From the NCBI GenBank assembly GCA_026214975.1, contig JAOBSW010000306.1:124001-188000 (forward strand): DNA of 64,000 bases. Reading direction: 5' to 3'. The position numbers and the translations under genes are program-made. Origin of the DNA: Gentiana macrophylla (lineage: Eukaryota; Streptophyta; Magnoliopsida; Gentianales; Gentianaceae). The notes below the pieces were generated by a model. That model saw only the letters and a list, made by a program, of their open reading frames with translations, ran no database searches and was not told the DNA's origin. Numbering within the stretch: position 1 is the stretch's first letter; each line of letters opens with the position of its first letter. Below, piece by piece: positions 32,241 through 44,076 of the stretch.

Positions 32241-33765
32241 TGAATCCGACCACGATGAAGAGCTCACGGAGATAGGAGCCCTGGATGTTACAATTCACGA
32301 AGAAGGAAATAAGCGTCACGGGCCATAATCAATGTTGAGTTGTCTCAACAACTGCGCTGCTTGAGCCTATGAGTGAGCAGAAAATGCAGGACATTCTAGG
32401 GATGGCGATGATTTGAAAGAGCTCAACCACCGGACTTTAACCTCGCGAGAGGAGGAAGTTTTAATGGGTAGTTGGGGACGAAATAGATTTACGGAAAGAA
32501 ACTACTCATTGGGAGTTGGATGATTGGGGCGAACTTGCGGAAGAGCTTGAAGAAGAAGAACTTAAGAAGATGGTCGAGGCATAAAAAAAAAAAAGCGGAA
32601 GGTGCGGGGAAGATTCCTCTAGATGATGTCATTCAATACCTTTACGGGGTTACACCTCGGGAAGATGAGGTGTTTTCGATCAACGGTCCAAGCTCACAAG
32701 GAAAAAGGTGGTCCCTTACAATCCAGTATTGAGCAACCCCCTCTTGACTTGGAGCTTAAACGCTTCATGACACCTTAAATACATCTTCCTTAAAGGCGGT
32801 AATAAGTTGCCCTTGATCATCTCATCTAAACTCGAGCACGAGCAAGCGAGAATTAATCAAAGTGCTTGAGAAACATATCCTCGCGTTCGGATGGCGGTGG
32901 GCGATATCGGAGAATCGGCCAGGCGTGTGCATGCATAAGATCGAGCGGAGGAAGGAGCGAAAAAGGTCGAGACAACCTCAAAGGAGGCTAAATCCGCACA
33001 TGCGAGGAGGTTGTCAAAAGGAGATTATCAAATGGCTTGACATGGGAATTATTTATGCCATAGGCGATAGTGAGTGGGTCAGCCCTACTCAAGTTGTGCC
33101 AAAGAAGGAGGCATTCTTGTGGAAAAGAGCGAAAAGGGGAAGAAGTTGCCTTACGCCTTGTGGTGGCTATAGAGTTTGCATTGATTATCGCCGGTTAAAT
33201 GAAGTCACTTGCTAAGGATCATTTCCCCCGCCTTCATTGACCAACTTCTAGAAAGGCGAGTGGTCATAAGTATTATGGTTTCCTCGATGGATATTACGGT
33301 TATTTCGGATAGCCATCGACCCTAATGAAGAGAAGACAACTTTTACTGTCCGCCGGGCACTTTTGCGTTCATCAGAATGCCTTTCGGGTTGTGTAATGCA
33401 CCGGCTACGTTTCAACGATGCATGTTGGCCATTTTTGATGGACTTGTGGAGCAGTGCATGGAGGTCTTCATGGATGAATTCTCAGTCTATGGCGACAGTT
33501 TTGATGAAATTTTAAAGAATCTAGATATGGTACTCCAACATTGTGTTGAGAAAAATCTGGTGCTTAACTGGGAGAAATACCATTTTCTAGTCGAAGAAGG
33601 GATTGTTTTGGGACACAAGGTGTCCATTGATGGTATTCAGGTGGATAAGGCTAAAGTAGAAGCCATTGAGAGAATGTCGTACCCGAAGACAGTGAAGGAG
33701 GTACGAGGATTTCTGGGACATGTGGGTTTCTATCGGCGTTTCATTAAGGATTTTCGACGATAGCA
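32241..33765 (+). pseudogene. pol: Athila linker and reverse transcriptase (element G)
   Basis: The linker (PLDDVIQYLYGVTPREDEVF, 32520-32732) and RT entry (ILAFGWRWAI, then RQPQRRLNPHMRGGC, 32862-33215) lead to CIDYRRLNEV, CFLDGYYGYFG and FQRCMLAIFDGLVEQCMEVF (33377-33763). The catalytic box reads FMDEFSVYG, with Glu (GAA, 33476-33478) where F has the second Asp. The thumb ([18 protein letters not shown]) is intact to 33765. Frame breaks lie near 32735-32860 and 33215-33377. The D-to-E change alone should abolish polymerase activity. Confidence 0.82.
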
Positions 33766-34314
33766 AAGCCGTTATCCAACCTGCTGATAGAGGAAGTGGA
33801 GTTCTTGTTTGATGATGGGTGTAAGAAAGCTTTTAATAGCTTAAAGGATAAGCTAACCAGCGCCCCCATTTTAATCGCGCCTGACTGGACTAAACCTTTT
33901 GAACTAATGTGCGATGCCTCTAACTACAGTGGCGCGATTCTAGGCGGAAGAATTGACAAAAAGTTCGAGGCCGATTTACTATGCGGCCGCACTTTGAACC
34001 CAGCTCAATGCAATTACGCCACTACCGAGAAGGAATTCTTGGCGATCGTTTTGCTATTGACAAATTCGAGAAGTTATCTTTTAGGGTCCAAAGTGGTGGT
34101 GTGGGCCAGATCATGCGACACTACGCTACCTTATGGGAAGCGGATGCTAAACCAAGGTTACTCGGATGGATCACGATACTACGAGGAATTTGACATTGAA
34201 ATTAAGGACAAGAAGGGTAGTGATAATGTTGTAGGTGACCACTTATCTCGCCTAGTGAGCGAGAATGGCGAAGCCCCTAAGGAGATAGGCAGCGACATTC
34301 CGGTGAGCAATTAA
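33766..34314 (+). pseudogene. pol: Athila RNase H (element G)
   Basis: The frame 33796-34314 reads [58 protein letters not shown] and KKGSDNVVGDHLSRLV. The stretch between (about 34050-34190) is out of frame, so the central motif corresponding to F's TDHAALRY is only partly readable. It is collinear with F 1658-2130 and leads into integrase. Confidence 0.8.
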
Positions 34315-35705
34315 TGAAGCTAGAGGCGGGAGGCCGTGGTATCTTGATTACGTAACTACTTAGCAAGTGGGCATTTAGAAAAGATGACGTATCGGGGAAA
34401 GAATAAATTTTCAGCAACTTAAAGTATCTCGTATGGGAGGATCCATATCTTTTTAAAAGTGCAGGGCGGGTTGCTTAGAAGGTGCGTTCGGAGCATGAAC
34501 AATTGGATATTCTAGAGCAATGTCATAGTGGTCCCATTTGGTGGGCACTACGGAGCACCTAAGGCAGTCACAAAAATCCTTCAAGCTAGTTTTTTCTTGG
34601 CCTACCTTGTTTAAAGATCTTTGAAGCCTTTTGCAAGGGCTGTGATAGATGCCAAGGGTAGGAGACTCGGTAGTAGGATGGAGATGCCTTTGAGGCCTAT
34701 CTTGGAATGTGAAGTTTTTGGCGTCTGGGGCATTGATTTTATGGGACCGTTCCCATCATCATGCTCTAACAAATATATTCTCGTCTGTGTGGACTATGTT
34801 TCCAAGTGGGTAGAGGCCATAGCCACCCAAACCAATGATCACAAAGTTGTTAAGAAATTCTTGCAAAAGAATATCTTTACTAGATTTAGGTGTCTAGAGC
34901 TCTTTATCGATGAAGGTTCGCATTCTGTAATGCACCCTTTGGATAAAATTCTTGAGAATTATGGTGTCAAGCATAGAATTGGTACACCATACCACCCCAA
35001 AACCAGTGGCCAAGTCGAGGTGAGCAACGAGAAGTCTAAAGCGGATTTTGGAGAAAGGCGTAAATTCAAATAGATCCAGCGGAGTGCGAAGTTGGACGAC
35101 GCACTTTGGGCTTATCATGCTGCGTTTAAGACCCTATGGAGTACGTCATCCTTCCAAATGGTCTATGGCAAGGCTTGCCATCTACCGGTCAGTGAGCCAC
35201 AGAGCTTCTTGGGCTATTAAATTCTTAAACCCGATAGCCAACTCTGTGGGGAGAAAAGATTATTGCAACTACATGAGCTAGATGAATTCGGACTCGGGGC
35301 CTACGAGCGCCAAGCTGAGCAAGGAAAAAAAGAAGGCGCTCCACGATGCTAAGATTAAAGATCGGGAATTCAAAGTGGGAGACATGGCTTTCTTTGTATA
35401 ACACCAGGCTCCATCTTTTCTTTGGTAAGCTTAAATCTAGATGGTCTAGCCCTTTTGAGATTCTTGATGTTCATCTGGTGGAGCCATTACGTTGAAAAAT
35501 GCGGCGATCGGCCGTTCAAAGTCAATAGTCACGAGGATTAAGAAGTACTTTGGGCAACCCAAGGAAAAACACGAAGTACTATACTTTCAAAGAGAAATGA
35601 AAGCGGTTGAGTCGTTTATTTGTGAAGAGATTCCATCCTACTTCTTTGGGGTAGATGATGACATTATTACCCTATCCTTGCAGATCCATACATCAATGCT
35701 CTGAG
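34315..35705 (+). pseudogene. pol: Athila integrase (element G)
   Basis: A degenerate zinc region (HSGPI-WWALRST, about 34525-34600) precedes the catalytic core in 34621-35073: [13 protein letters not shown] (first Asp), a damaged second Asp motif ([12 protein letters not shown]) and [23 protein letters not shown] (about 35157-35190) and LKSRWSSPFEI (about 35430-35463) mark the C-terminal part, followed by the [10 protein letters not shown] tail to about 35705. At least five frame breaks are present. It is collinear with F 2200-3768. Confidence 0.82.
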
Positions 35706-36253
35706 CGGTTAGCATACCTCGGCCGAATCGAGAAACAAGAACAAGAAGAAAAGAGTCGGTGTTATGCGGAGAGAAATTTCATGATTTACTCGCGCACTTG
35801 ACTTGTTGTTGTGGCGAAAACCATTTCCGTCCTAGTCTTTACGATTACGCGGAGAAGTGGTTAGCCTCATACCCAAGTGGCCCGATCCGGGTTGACTTTG
35901 AAATCTCTGTCAAGCTAATGACATAAAAGAAAGCGCTACTAGGAAGCGGCCTAGTCTTTTAAGTTACTTTTTAGTTAATTTTTAGGGCATTAGGAATAAA
36001 ACCATGGTGCTTTGTGTGTTGGTTATCCTGTCCTATTTGTGAATGCTTTTTTGCCCATTTTATGTGTCTACATGTTTACTCATACCCCTTGTCCCCGAGA
36101 TTATCTGACTGTGTCGAGTGTTGCGAGATACTTTTTGGCGGTTTTGCGGCTATTCCTTGATGTTATGCATTCTTGATATGAGTTCTGGCGGTTCATTCAT
36201 GTTCGGCCGACAACCACTTTGCAACTTGACTAAGTATTCCTTTCTTTTATTTG

Positions 36254-36294
36254 CACATTACGAGGACATAATGTGGTTTAAGTGTGGGGATGGG
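36254..36294 (+). promoter_or_regulatory. Internal hairpin plus polypurine-like tract (element G)
   Basis: CACATT (36254-36259) pairs perfectly with AATGTG (36270-36275) around ACGAGGACAT, then GTTTAAGTGTGGGGATGGG. In F one stem pair is G-U instead of A-U. Confidence 0.52.
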
Positions 36295-36747
36295 AATGGT
36301 TTTGTGTACCTACATATCGTTTGCTTAATTCGTTATGATTCTATGTAAAATGAGCTAAATTTTTATAAATTTTTGTTGTGTCGAGTCGGCAATGCATATC
36401 TTTGTTCGTTTTTATAGTCATTGATGTTATATCTTTGTATGTTTAGTAGGTTAGTTGTTTCACTCGACATACATTTCACGAGCCATAGTGAATGATGAGC
36501 TAAAATATAAAGTTATACCCCTTTTGACTAGTAATTTCTGATTTTCTTATAAGTCATGTGCTTAGTGCTACGTATATATCTTGAGATTTATGATAGTTTG
36601 TATTTAGATCCGAAGTATGTTATGTTGTGAATATCTGAAGGTTTGAATGTGATAAGTAAAACGTAACTATTGTTCTATGAAAAATACAAGAATAATACAA
36701 AAGAATAAAGTTGAAATTGGGTGTGTCGGAAGCTGGTTGATGATTTG

Positions 36748-36784
36748 AGTGCGGTAGGGTATACCACGTATGTCCTATACCACT
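36748..36784 (+). other. Paired hairpin 1 in element G
   Basis: TAGGGTAT (36755-36762), loop accacgt, ATGTCCTA (36770-36777), with outer AGTG (36748-36751) pairing CACT (36781-36784). It is homologous to F 4675-4713. Confidence 0.55.
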
Positions 36785-36833
36785 ATGATGACCAAAAGCT
36801 CACGGCGATCGGAAGAAAGCTGCCTTATGATTG

Positions 36834-36871
36834 GAGTAAGGTAGGGTATATTTCGAATATCCTATTCTACT
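36834..36871 (+). other. Paired hairpin 2 in element G
   Basis: TAGGGTAT (36842-36849), loop atttcga, ATATCCTA (36857-36864), with outer AGTA (36834-36837) pairing TACT (36868-36871). The outer pair AGTG/CACT of hairpin 1 is here AGTA/TACT, a change on both sides. Confidence 0.55.
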
Positions 36872-37283
36872 ATGACCGGGCAAGAGCTCATTCTGATGTG
36901 CGTTTAAAATGTGAAGTTAGTTAAATCAACTTGTAATATGAAATGGTATGAGTTGAATGAAAACTTAGTTATCGTGTACCTTATCCCCAGTATAAACTGA
37001 CAGATATGTTGTAGGGATTATCCTCTGAGTATTTCAGAAAGGCCCTAGATGTATTCTATCATCTTTTTCGGGATATGTCACGTTTGTAGGGTGCGTCCTA
37101 TAAGTGTCAATAATCTCTAGTTTGAAGGGGGTATTAGCTAGTTTTGCTTGAATCAATTTCAAGTGTGGATTTAGTGGAAATTTATTATGTCTATGCACAC
37201 ACACTTGGGTGAACCTCTGAACTATTGAATATGCTTTATATTTGCATAAGTGTTTATATGTCTCGAGTCTTGGTTATGTTTTG

Positions 37284-37320
37284 TTTTGCTCGGGCGAGCA
37301 AAAGCTAAGTGTGGGGGAGT
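37284..37320 (+). promoter_or_regulatory. Hairpin and terminal polypurine tract of G
   Basis: TTTTGCTCG (37284-37292) and CGAGCAAAA (37295-37303) form a perfect 9-bp stem, followed by GCTAAGTGTGGGGGAGT and the LTR. Confidence 0.82.
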
Positions 37321-38860
37321 TGTTAAGGGTGATTTTATACGTTTTATAAGGATATATTTTATGTCAATTTCCCCATATCTGGATGTTTTCATAGAAATCG
37401 AGCTTTATAATTGAAATATTGAGCAAATGGTGTTTTTAATAGTTAAATTGCAAAAGCGTGTGAATTATGTGCTTAAATTGTGATTTTATATTATTTTGGA
37501 ATATCGTTACGCTTTGGTATGTTTTTCCTACATTGTAGATAAACATTGTAGATGGAAAAGATGATTTTTAAAAGTGATAAATGCGTGTGGAAGGAATCAA
37601 TCGATTTATGGAAGAATAAAGGATAAAGAGGAGAAAGTCAAGATTTGAGCGGCCGAACTAGCGTCGGACTCTTGAACTAGCGTCCGGCTGGGTGGCGTCC
37701 ATTATTCGGATTGGCGTCGAGAAGGAGATTTTATTGAGTTTGATGATTTTGAAGCGAGCAGCGTCGATTTTGTATAGGGCGTCGTCAATCCGGCTCGGCC
37801 CAACTTCGAATATGTTTTGCACTCTGGAGTGGCGTCCACCCTCTTGGACGGGCGTCCAGCCGCCGCATCAGCTAAACCGACTTTAGAATTCTATATAAGG
37901 CAGCGTATTTTCAACCCTAATGAGGAGATTTTTACACACAATGACCCGCGCCTTACCCTAGTGGCCACTGCATACACACTAAAAACATGAGTCTTCTTCT
38001 TTCAATTCTCTCTTAGAGATCAAGGATGATTGTGGGCTAAGCAGTTCGCAGTAGGACAACAGGATGAAGCCAACACAACACCATCACAACCAAGGGATTT
38101 TCGAGTAGCAATTGTTTAGTGAGTTTGAATTTTAATTTCTTTATCAATTGAATAGATGTGAATGTTTGTTTTATTAGATTGAGAAATCAATGAAAGCGTT
38201 TATATATTTTGAATTTTAATGAGAATTGGATTCATATATAGAACCGTTCTTTTGATACGATTAGTAATAATTCAAGAGATTGTTTATTATTGATTGGGTA
38301 GGAGATTAGGAGGCGAACTCGTGATCATGTTCTTAAATTGTTAATTTTGTTTTACTTGAGAAAAAGCAGCTAAGTAAATTTGATTAAGGAAACTAGATCA
38401 AATTTAGGTTAGATCATACCAAGAAATATAACTCAATTCATGACTTGGTTGGGTGGTGGTTGTTTGGTGGATTTAAGTGTCGTTCTCTTGTCCTTTAAAT
38501 TCATAAGAAAGTTCGTAACTTTTTGCATATTAGTTTAGATTAAGTAGTTCGTTAGTTTATTCGATTTTAATTTCATTAGTTTAAGATTAGTTCAATTTGA
38601 TCTACTTTTATTTTTATCATCTTTAATTCTTTGTTTTGAGTTTTACTGTTTTATTAGGTTAGATAATCTTAATTAGGATTACATAGTTCTCAGATTTTAG
38701 TAGTTTTAAGTAGATTTTCGTGACATCCTCACCATCCATTAACTATATTAATTTCTGACACGTTCGACTCCCTTAGGACGACCCGTTAACACCCTATACT
38801 ACGAACCTTATACTTGGGGTGTTTCGGTTTATAAATTGTAAAACTAGTTTTTACCGAACA
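37321..38860 (+). repeat. 3' LTR of G
   Basis: It runs TGTTAAGGG ... ACCGAACA, 1540 bp, without the internal duplication of the 5' LTR. TATATAAGG lies near 37892. Confidence 0.93.
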
Positions 38861-38865
38861 TTGAA
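38861..38865 (+). repeat. Target-site duplication of G, right
   Basis: TTGAA, identical to 26960-26964. Confidence 0.92.
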
Positions 38866-41800
38866 CCCGGAATGATCATAACCCTTGACCAGTTTATTGC
38901 AAAATACACTGATCAAACTCTAGCCAAGATAATTGCAGCAAAAATTAAACAAATTAAAGGACTTGAAGCTGTATTCAATATCAATCTGAAAAGTGTATGT
39001 CTGGAAAGCATTGGAAACTTCTATCAATTTGGAAGAACAACTGTAGAAGGAGAAGACACACAAACCTATATCACTACTATCAATGATAAGCAGATCAAGA
39101 TCACCGAAGATCTAATTGCAAAAATCTTTGGGTTTGACAAATCTGGAGGAACAGCAGCCATGAAGTTGAACAAAGAACAAAAGTAAAAACTATTGAAAGA
39201 TATAGCAATTGATGCAGAATCCGCAGTTTCACAAACCGGGAGCACAAGTCTACTTAAATCAGAATTCAATTTTCTCTCAAAGATGTTGGCAAATTGCATA
39301 ATTGGAAATGCAGGAAACTTTAGCAATCTACCTGGAGAAAAGTTGGATTTGCTTTATGTAATTTGGTTTGGAGAAAGTTTTAATTGGCAAAGATATATGT
39401 TTGATCAATTAGTGGCACAATCGATTGACGTACCCAAGAAGAAGACCGATGTTAAGAAAGGTCGTTTCTATCACAAGAAAACTCTTGCATTAGTAGTCCA
39501 AAGAATACCCGACCATTTCGGAATTGCAAAGAAGAAAGAAACATCAGTTGCAGATGGGAAGATTGTTGTTAAGGAAGAAAAAGCCGGAAAAAGGAAAGCT
39601 AAGGGTTCCGTAGAAGAACCTAAGAAGAAGAAAAGCAGGAAATCAAAGAAACCTGCAACTGGAGATGAAGCCTTAGAACAAATTGAAGAATTAAGTAAGA
39701 AAAGAAAACAATTGGAAGCTTTAGAGAAAAGTAAATATGATCTTGTTACACCAATGATCGAAACAACAATTGCTGAAGGATCAGCACAGACAGAAAGAAC
39801 TGAAGTTATTCTTTCTGAGCCTACCCCAACACAAATAACTGAAGCATTACCCGTTCAAGAACCAGTTACACATCCACAAGAAGTTGAAATGACGAAGGAA
39901 ACTGAAGTTGTCAACAAGGAACAAAATGTTGGCCCGAATTACAAAAGGAAAATTTGAGACTCGAGAGGCGGACCACGAGAGTTGAACATATTGATGAAGA
40001 ATCCGACAGTGATGAAAGATTGGTCGATGAAACAACATTGGAAATGCTCTCATTACTCTCAAAATCCAGATCTACCCCCCAGAGATCATTTTCCAGATTA
40101 GAATTTTAAGAATCAGATAGAGGACTCTCAGTTTCTAGATCTGTTGAAAAAGGAACTGAAGCATACTCTCGATCAACCAAAATCATTAAATTGGATGAGC
40201 AAGTCAATGAAGAAGAACTCGTTGAACCAACTTTGAAGGATGTTCCAGTTACTGAATTGGAACCTGAATCTACTGAAAAACAAGTTGCTAATGAAGTTGC
40301 GATGAAAAAGTTTTGGAAACTGAGCCGACAATCTAAGTCCCAGTTGTTGATAAAGATCCATCAGAGATCCCAATCACTGCTGAGGAAGGAATCGGCAGAA
40401 CTGACATTACACAAACTAATGATGTCGCGAGGCGATATTATTCAAGCGAAGATCTTTGTAAGCCGACCTATGCAAGCGAAGATGTTCTAGAAAGTGGCCA
40501 GGAAGTCTCAAGAGAATCAAGCAAGTTTATCATTCTTCCAAAATCATTAACTGATCAAGTAGAGTTAATGTCAGCTAATTATGAACGATTGCGTAAATAT
40601 CAAGCCTAGAAATTCAGCTCCATTGCCAATCAAAGAAGTCAGCTCATAGAAATGGAAGCTACTGAAAAATGGGTATTTGATTTATACAACATTACAAGCC
40701 TATCAGAGATAATCAATACCGAAGAATTTCTGAATCAAGGATATGCACTGATCAGAAATGGCTACTGGGAAGAAGCCACAGCTGGTGGAAATTCCAAAAA
40801 GAATAATGATGATGATGATTCTCAAAGAGATGCCAATCTGCAGAAAGGGATTCTAGCCTCTGCAAGAAGAAAGCTGGCGATCGGACTCATTGATGAGTCC
40901 AGTAATTCTGATGAATCCTGTGAATGTTCTAGTTCTACAAATCTGTCTGATACACAACAAGGAGAAAAAGAAGGTTACAAATCTCCTATAGACAAGTCTT
41001 TGCTAGAAATAGCAAAACGATTGTACTGATTGGCGGAGATGAATCAGATGAAGAATTAAATGTTCAGTTATCACTGCAAAAGTTGTTGATCAATCAAACG
41101 TGGAAGAAATCAGGAAACAATCTGAACAAATGAGAAGATCAACAGAATACAAAGAAAAATTGAAGCAAGTAATTGTATCACCACACAAGCAAGCTAAATC
41201 AAGCTGAATTTGAGACAAACAAAACCAATGAACATCAAGCGGGAAGTTACTTAAGATGTTCTACTCGAGTTGATCTCATCAAATATTATCATAATGAGAT
41301 TATCGAGAATTCAAAGGATGACAACAATTTATTTGGAAGAGTCTAAAATCCTTAGAAGCTAGTCAAGATGAGAGAAGCAAACTTGAAAGAAAATGAATCA
41401 TCGTGATAATTGTCATAATACCTTGATTGAACTTCGGAAGACAACTCTAGACAGATGGGAAGGCATTCTCAATAATCTGGCTGATAGAATGGTATTAATG
41501 GAAAGTGGCATGAAAGACTCAGTTGTAGCACAAACCATTTTGGCATCAACTCAACAAAATCTGAATGCTTACATCATAAGCTTGATTCATAAAGATGAAG
41601 TCAATAAGGGGGAAAGTTTGGAACTCTTAAAAGTCAATGCAATTGAGATACCACAAGTCCTTGCGAATGCTGATGACAAATTGAACGAACTGAAGAAAGC
41701 TAGATGAGAGTTTCTTGATGAAGAAATCGACTAATTGTTAAATATTGAGCCCTTGATGACAAAGAGTTGGTTTGGATTCTCGTCTCTACAATCTATTCAA

Positions 41801-42340
41801 AGATTTACCAACAAAGAAGGAGAATCAAGAGAAGAATCTCTAAAATCATTCCTACATATGCAGAAGTTGCTCATGCACTACTTCAATAAACTGAAGAAAT
41901 GGGAAAGGGATGGTATTATAGATAAAGAATCAGAGCAAATTGAAAAGAGTGAACCAGAATTTGTTCAAAATCTACTCAGAACTGCCACCAATGAAAGACT
42001 ACAGACATTGTCTTCACCTTATGATTCTCTTCAAAAACAAATTCTTCAGAAAGCACAATCTATCTGAATCATGGAACATTTGGGCAAGCATCCATGGAAT
42101 TGAAAGCTCGGCTACAAATGATGCAATGAGATCTGTTGCAGAAAATTATGACAATCATTTTATCAAACTAACAATTGAAAAGAAAACTATCTCTTAGTTC
42201 TTTTTATTATGTTGTACTCTATTTCTCAGCACTGTAACTCAGTTATCAAATAAATTCTCAGTTTCTCAGTTCATTGTGTTATTCACTGTATTTTGTTTTA
42301 TCTTTTTGCATTGCTTTTAAGGAGGGTTTTGACAACATCA

Positions 42341-42353
42341 AAAAGGGGGAAAT
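42341..42353 (+). promoter_or_regulatory. Polypurine tract of B
   Basis: AAAAGGGGGAAAT directly precedes the 3' LTR and follows GACAACATCA, the SIRE-like arrangement also seen in A. Confidence 0.78.
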
Positions 42354-44071
42354 TGTTGGAAATAAAATTTATGTTTTGATGATGATTCATCGCTTAATTA
42401 GTTATTATTCTTAACCCCGTTGATGAAGTGTCATAACTAAGCTTTGTTATAGTGCAAAGCAAAAGATGTCTAGATATTAATGTATAAGATTTTATAAGTC
42501 GATATTTGTATAGGTTAAATCAGGACAAACCTTTGTAATAGTTATAAATTTGTGAATTGAGAAAATAAGAAACCGAGATTTAATTAAACTAAGACTCAAT
42601 AGGAAACTGAAAAACTGAGCACACCGACATGAAAACTAAAGAAGGTAAGTTCGCTGAGGGACACAGACTCGGTTGGCTTATCTAGAAGTTAAGAAGCGAG
42701 GTCTGAGACTCGATTATTGAAGTGAAGACTGAGGTTCAAACTCAGTTATGAAGACTATGTCGAGACTGTAAAGTTAGACTTCAGGCAAGATTGTGGTGAC
42801 CTGAACTGACTTTATGGATCTTTTATGAAGACCTAAGAATCATCAGGACAATGAATTCTTAGATAATAATGAGTCATGGTGTACTCGGATTGGATCAATT
42901 ATAATCAGATGATAAACTGGAGTACTGATATTTGAAGTAGAGTAAAATCTCAGTTTAAGCTCCAAGTCGAGTCAAAAGCGACAATTGACAAACTCGATTA
43001 TAAAGCGATAAGGATACTCGAGTTTTATATTTGATCATTCAAGAAATTAATAAATGCGATCGAGCGTTATAGAGAAGTAATCTTATTGGATGAAATCTTG
43101 ACACTGTGAGCAGTCGAGAAATATAGCCGTTACAAGACTCAGCGGGAGCAATGAACCCTATAAATAGACTAGTTTCTCACAATAACAAAAGAGAGAAGTA
43201 GGAGGAATTAAAAGAAATCTATCTAGTCAAGAAAGATTTAATTAAGGGAAAGCCAATCTCAAAAAAGTTCTGCTAAGTATTTAATTGCAAGATCAAGAAA
43301 TTTCTTCAAGTGACTAAGCACATTCAAGCAAAATCAAGATCTATCATTTGAAGAATTCAATTTGTGCAAATCTTATTTATCAGGAAGAAAAGCTCAAACC
43401 ACAATTGAATCATAGTTATTGATTCAAATCTCAACTTTGATTTTATCAAAGGTTTAGGTATGAAACACCAAGATGGTGTGAAGGGCGATTGAGTGCGATC
43501 GGGAAGGCTGTGTTTGTGATGAGCTGGTGAAGAGGCAATTCTACCCTTGAAGGACCAGTGTTCAAACAATTGAAGAGCAGCAATCCTACCTGTTCTACAA
43601 GTGTTTAGATAGTGAAGCTAGGGATTAGTCAAGGACTATCAGTTTAGAACTTTTTGTAACCGGGCCATCTCACAGAAGTTCTAGTGGAATTTTCCTCCGC
43701 ATCACAGGGGAAGAGAGGACGTACATGATTACACCACCTGGAACCTCTATAATACTTGTCTATTTATTTTATGCATTTACTTACTTCATTACAGTTTTTA
43801 TTATCTAGTCAACAAACTGTTTGTTATATTAAGGCTAAATTTATCTGCTGCCGGTTGACTCAGTTTTGATTAAGTCAGTTTGACTTAAACTTAGCTTAGT
43901 CAACTTAACTCCACACAAGTTGAGGGACAGGAACAAAAACTGAACTGAGCATCAGTTTGAGTTTCGGATAAACTTAGTTCCTAGGATACTTCTAGTTTAT
44001 AGAAAGTTTTTGGTGACAAGTTTATTCACCCCCTCCTCTAAACTTTTGTTAGGCTTTCCAAGGGACCAACA
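42354..44071 (+). repeat. 3' LTR of B
   Basis: It runs TGTTGGAAAT ... GGGACCAACA, 1718 bp, followed by the duplication GGATT. Confidence 0.92.
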
Positions 44072-44076
44072 GGATT
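44072..44076 (+). repeat. Target-site duplication of B, right
   Basis: GGATT, identical to 23447-23451. Confidence 0.9.

Larger units (their letters stand above)
35706..37283 (+). other. Post-pol non-coding region of G
   Basis: No env-like gene is recognised. The region carries the internal hairpin-G-tract module (36254-36294), paired hairpins (36748-36784 and 36834-36871) and CTGAAGGTTTGAATGTGATA (36632-36651), which also occurs in F at 4567-4586. Its order matches F. Confidence 0.65.
26965..38860 (+). mobile_element. Athila-type Ty3/gypsy retrotransposon G, full length with decayed pol
   Basis: The element runs from TGTTAAGGG to ACCGAACA, 11.9 kb, flanked by TTGAA. It has a 5' LTR of 2185 bp with an internal duplication, the primer site TGGCGCCGTTGCCGGGGA (29156-29173), gag, protease, RT, RNase H, integrase, a post-pol region with hairpins, a polypurine tract and a 3' LTR of 1540 bp. 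Frameshifts are frequent across gag-pol. The protease catalytic Asp is Asn and the RT box is FMDE. It lies in B and is therefore younger than B. LTR ends match F and the solo LTR at 49800. Confidence 0.93.
26944..42197 (+). pseudogene. ORF2 of B: large protein of unknown function, split by element G
   Basis: The ATG at 26944 opens MTFTLVE. The Athila element G then interrupts codon order with an immediate TGT TAA stop from its own LTR tip. Coding resumes at 38866 with PGMIITLDQFIAKYTDQTLA. Beyond G the protein is readable to 42197: ITEDLIAKIFGFDKSGG, a stop at 39184, CIIGNAGNFSNLPGEKLDLL and FNWQRYMFDQLVAQS (39193-39957, the longest open piece), a Lys-rich KKKKSRKSKK stretch, acidic repeats, MEATEKWVFDLYNITSLSEI (40652), and a C-terminal FVQNLLRTATNERL ... 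MILFKNKFFRKHNL. The order matches A's ORF2 throughout. I recognise no enzymatic motif. Env-like ORFs of SIRE elements occupy the same place; homology to them is untested. Confidence 0.7.
23452..44071 (+). mobile_element. Pol-less copia-type LTR element B (family of A), interrupted by G
   Basis: This is a complete copy, bounded by LTRs 23452-25183 and 42354-44071 and the exact duplication GGATT. Removing the nested Athila element G and one copy of its TTGAA duplication leaves about 8.72 kb: LTR, primer site TGGTAACGGAGC, gag-like ORF ending GPKQIWVP, a 370-bp spacer with TATAAATA, ORF2 (about 1,120 codons), polypurine tract, LTR. This matches the unit in A (8685 bp). Because A and B lack pol at the same place, the pol-less form was probably the one that multiplied, relying on enzymes from another element. 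That dependence is inference. Confidence 0.88.
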
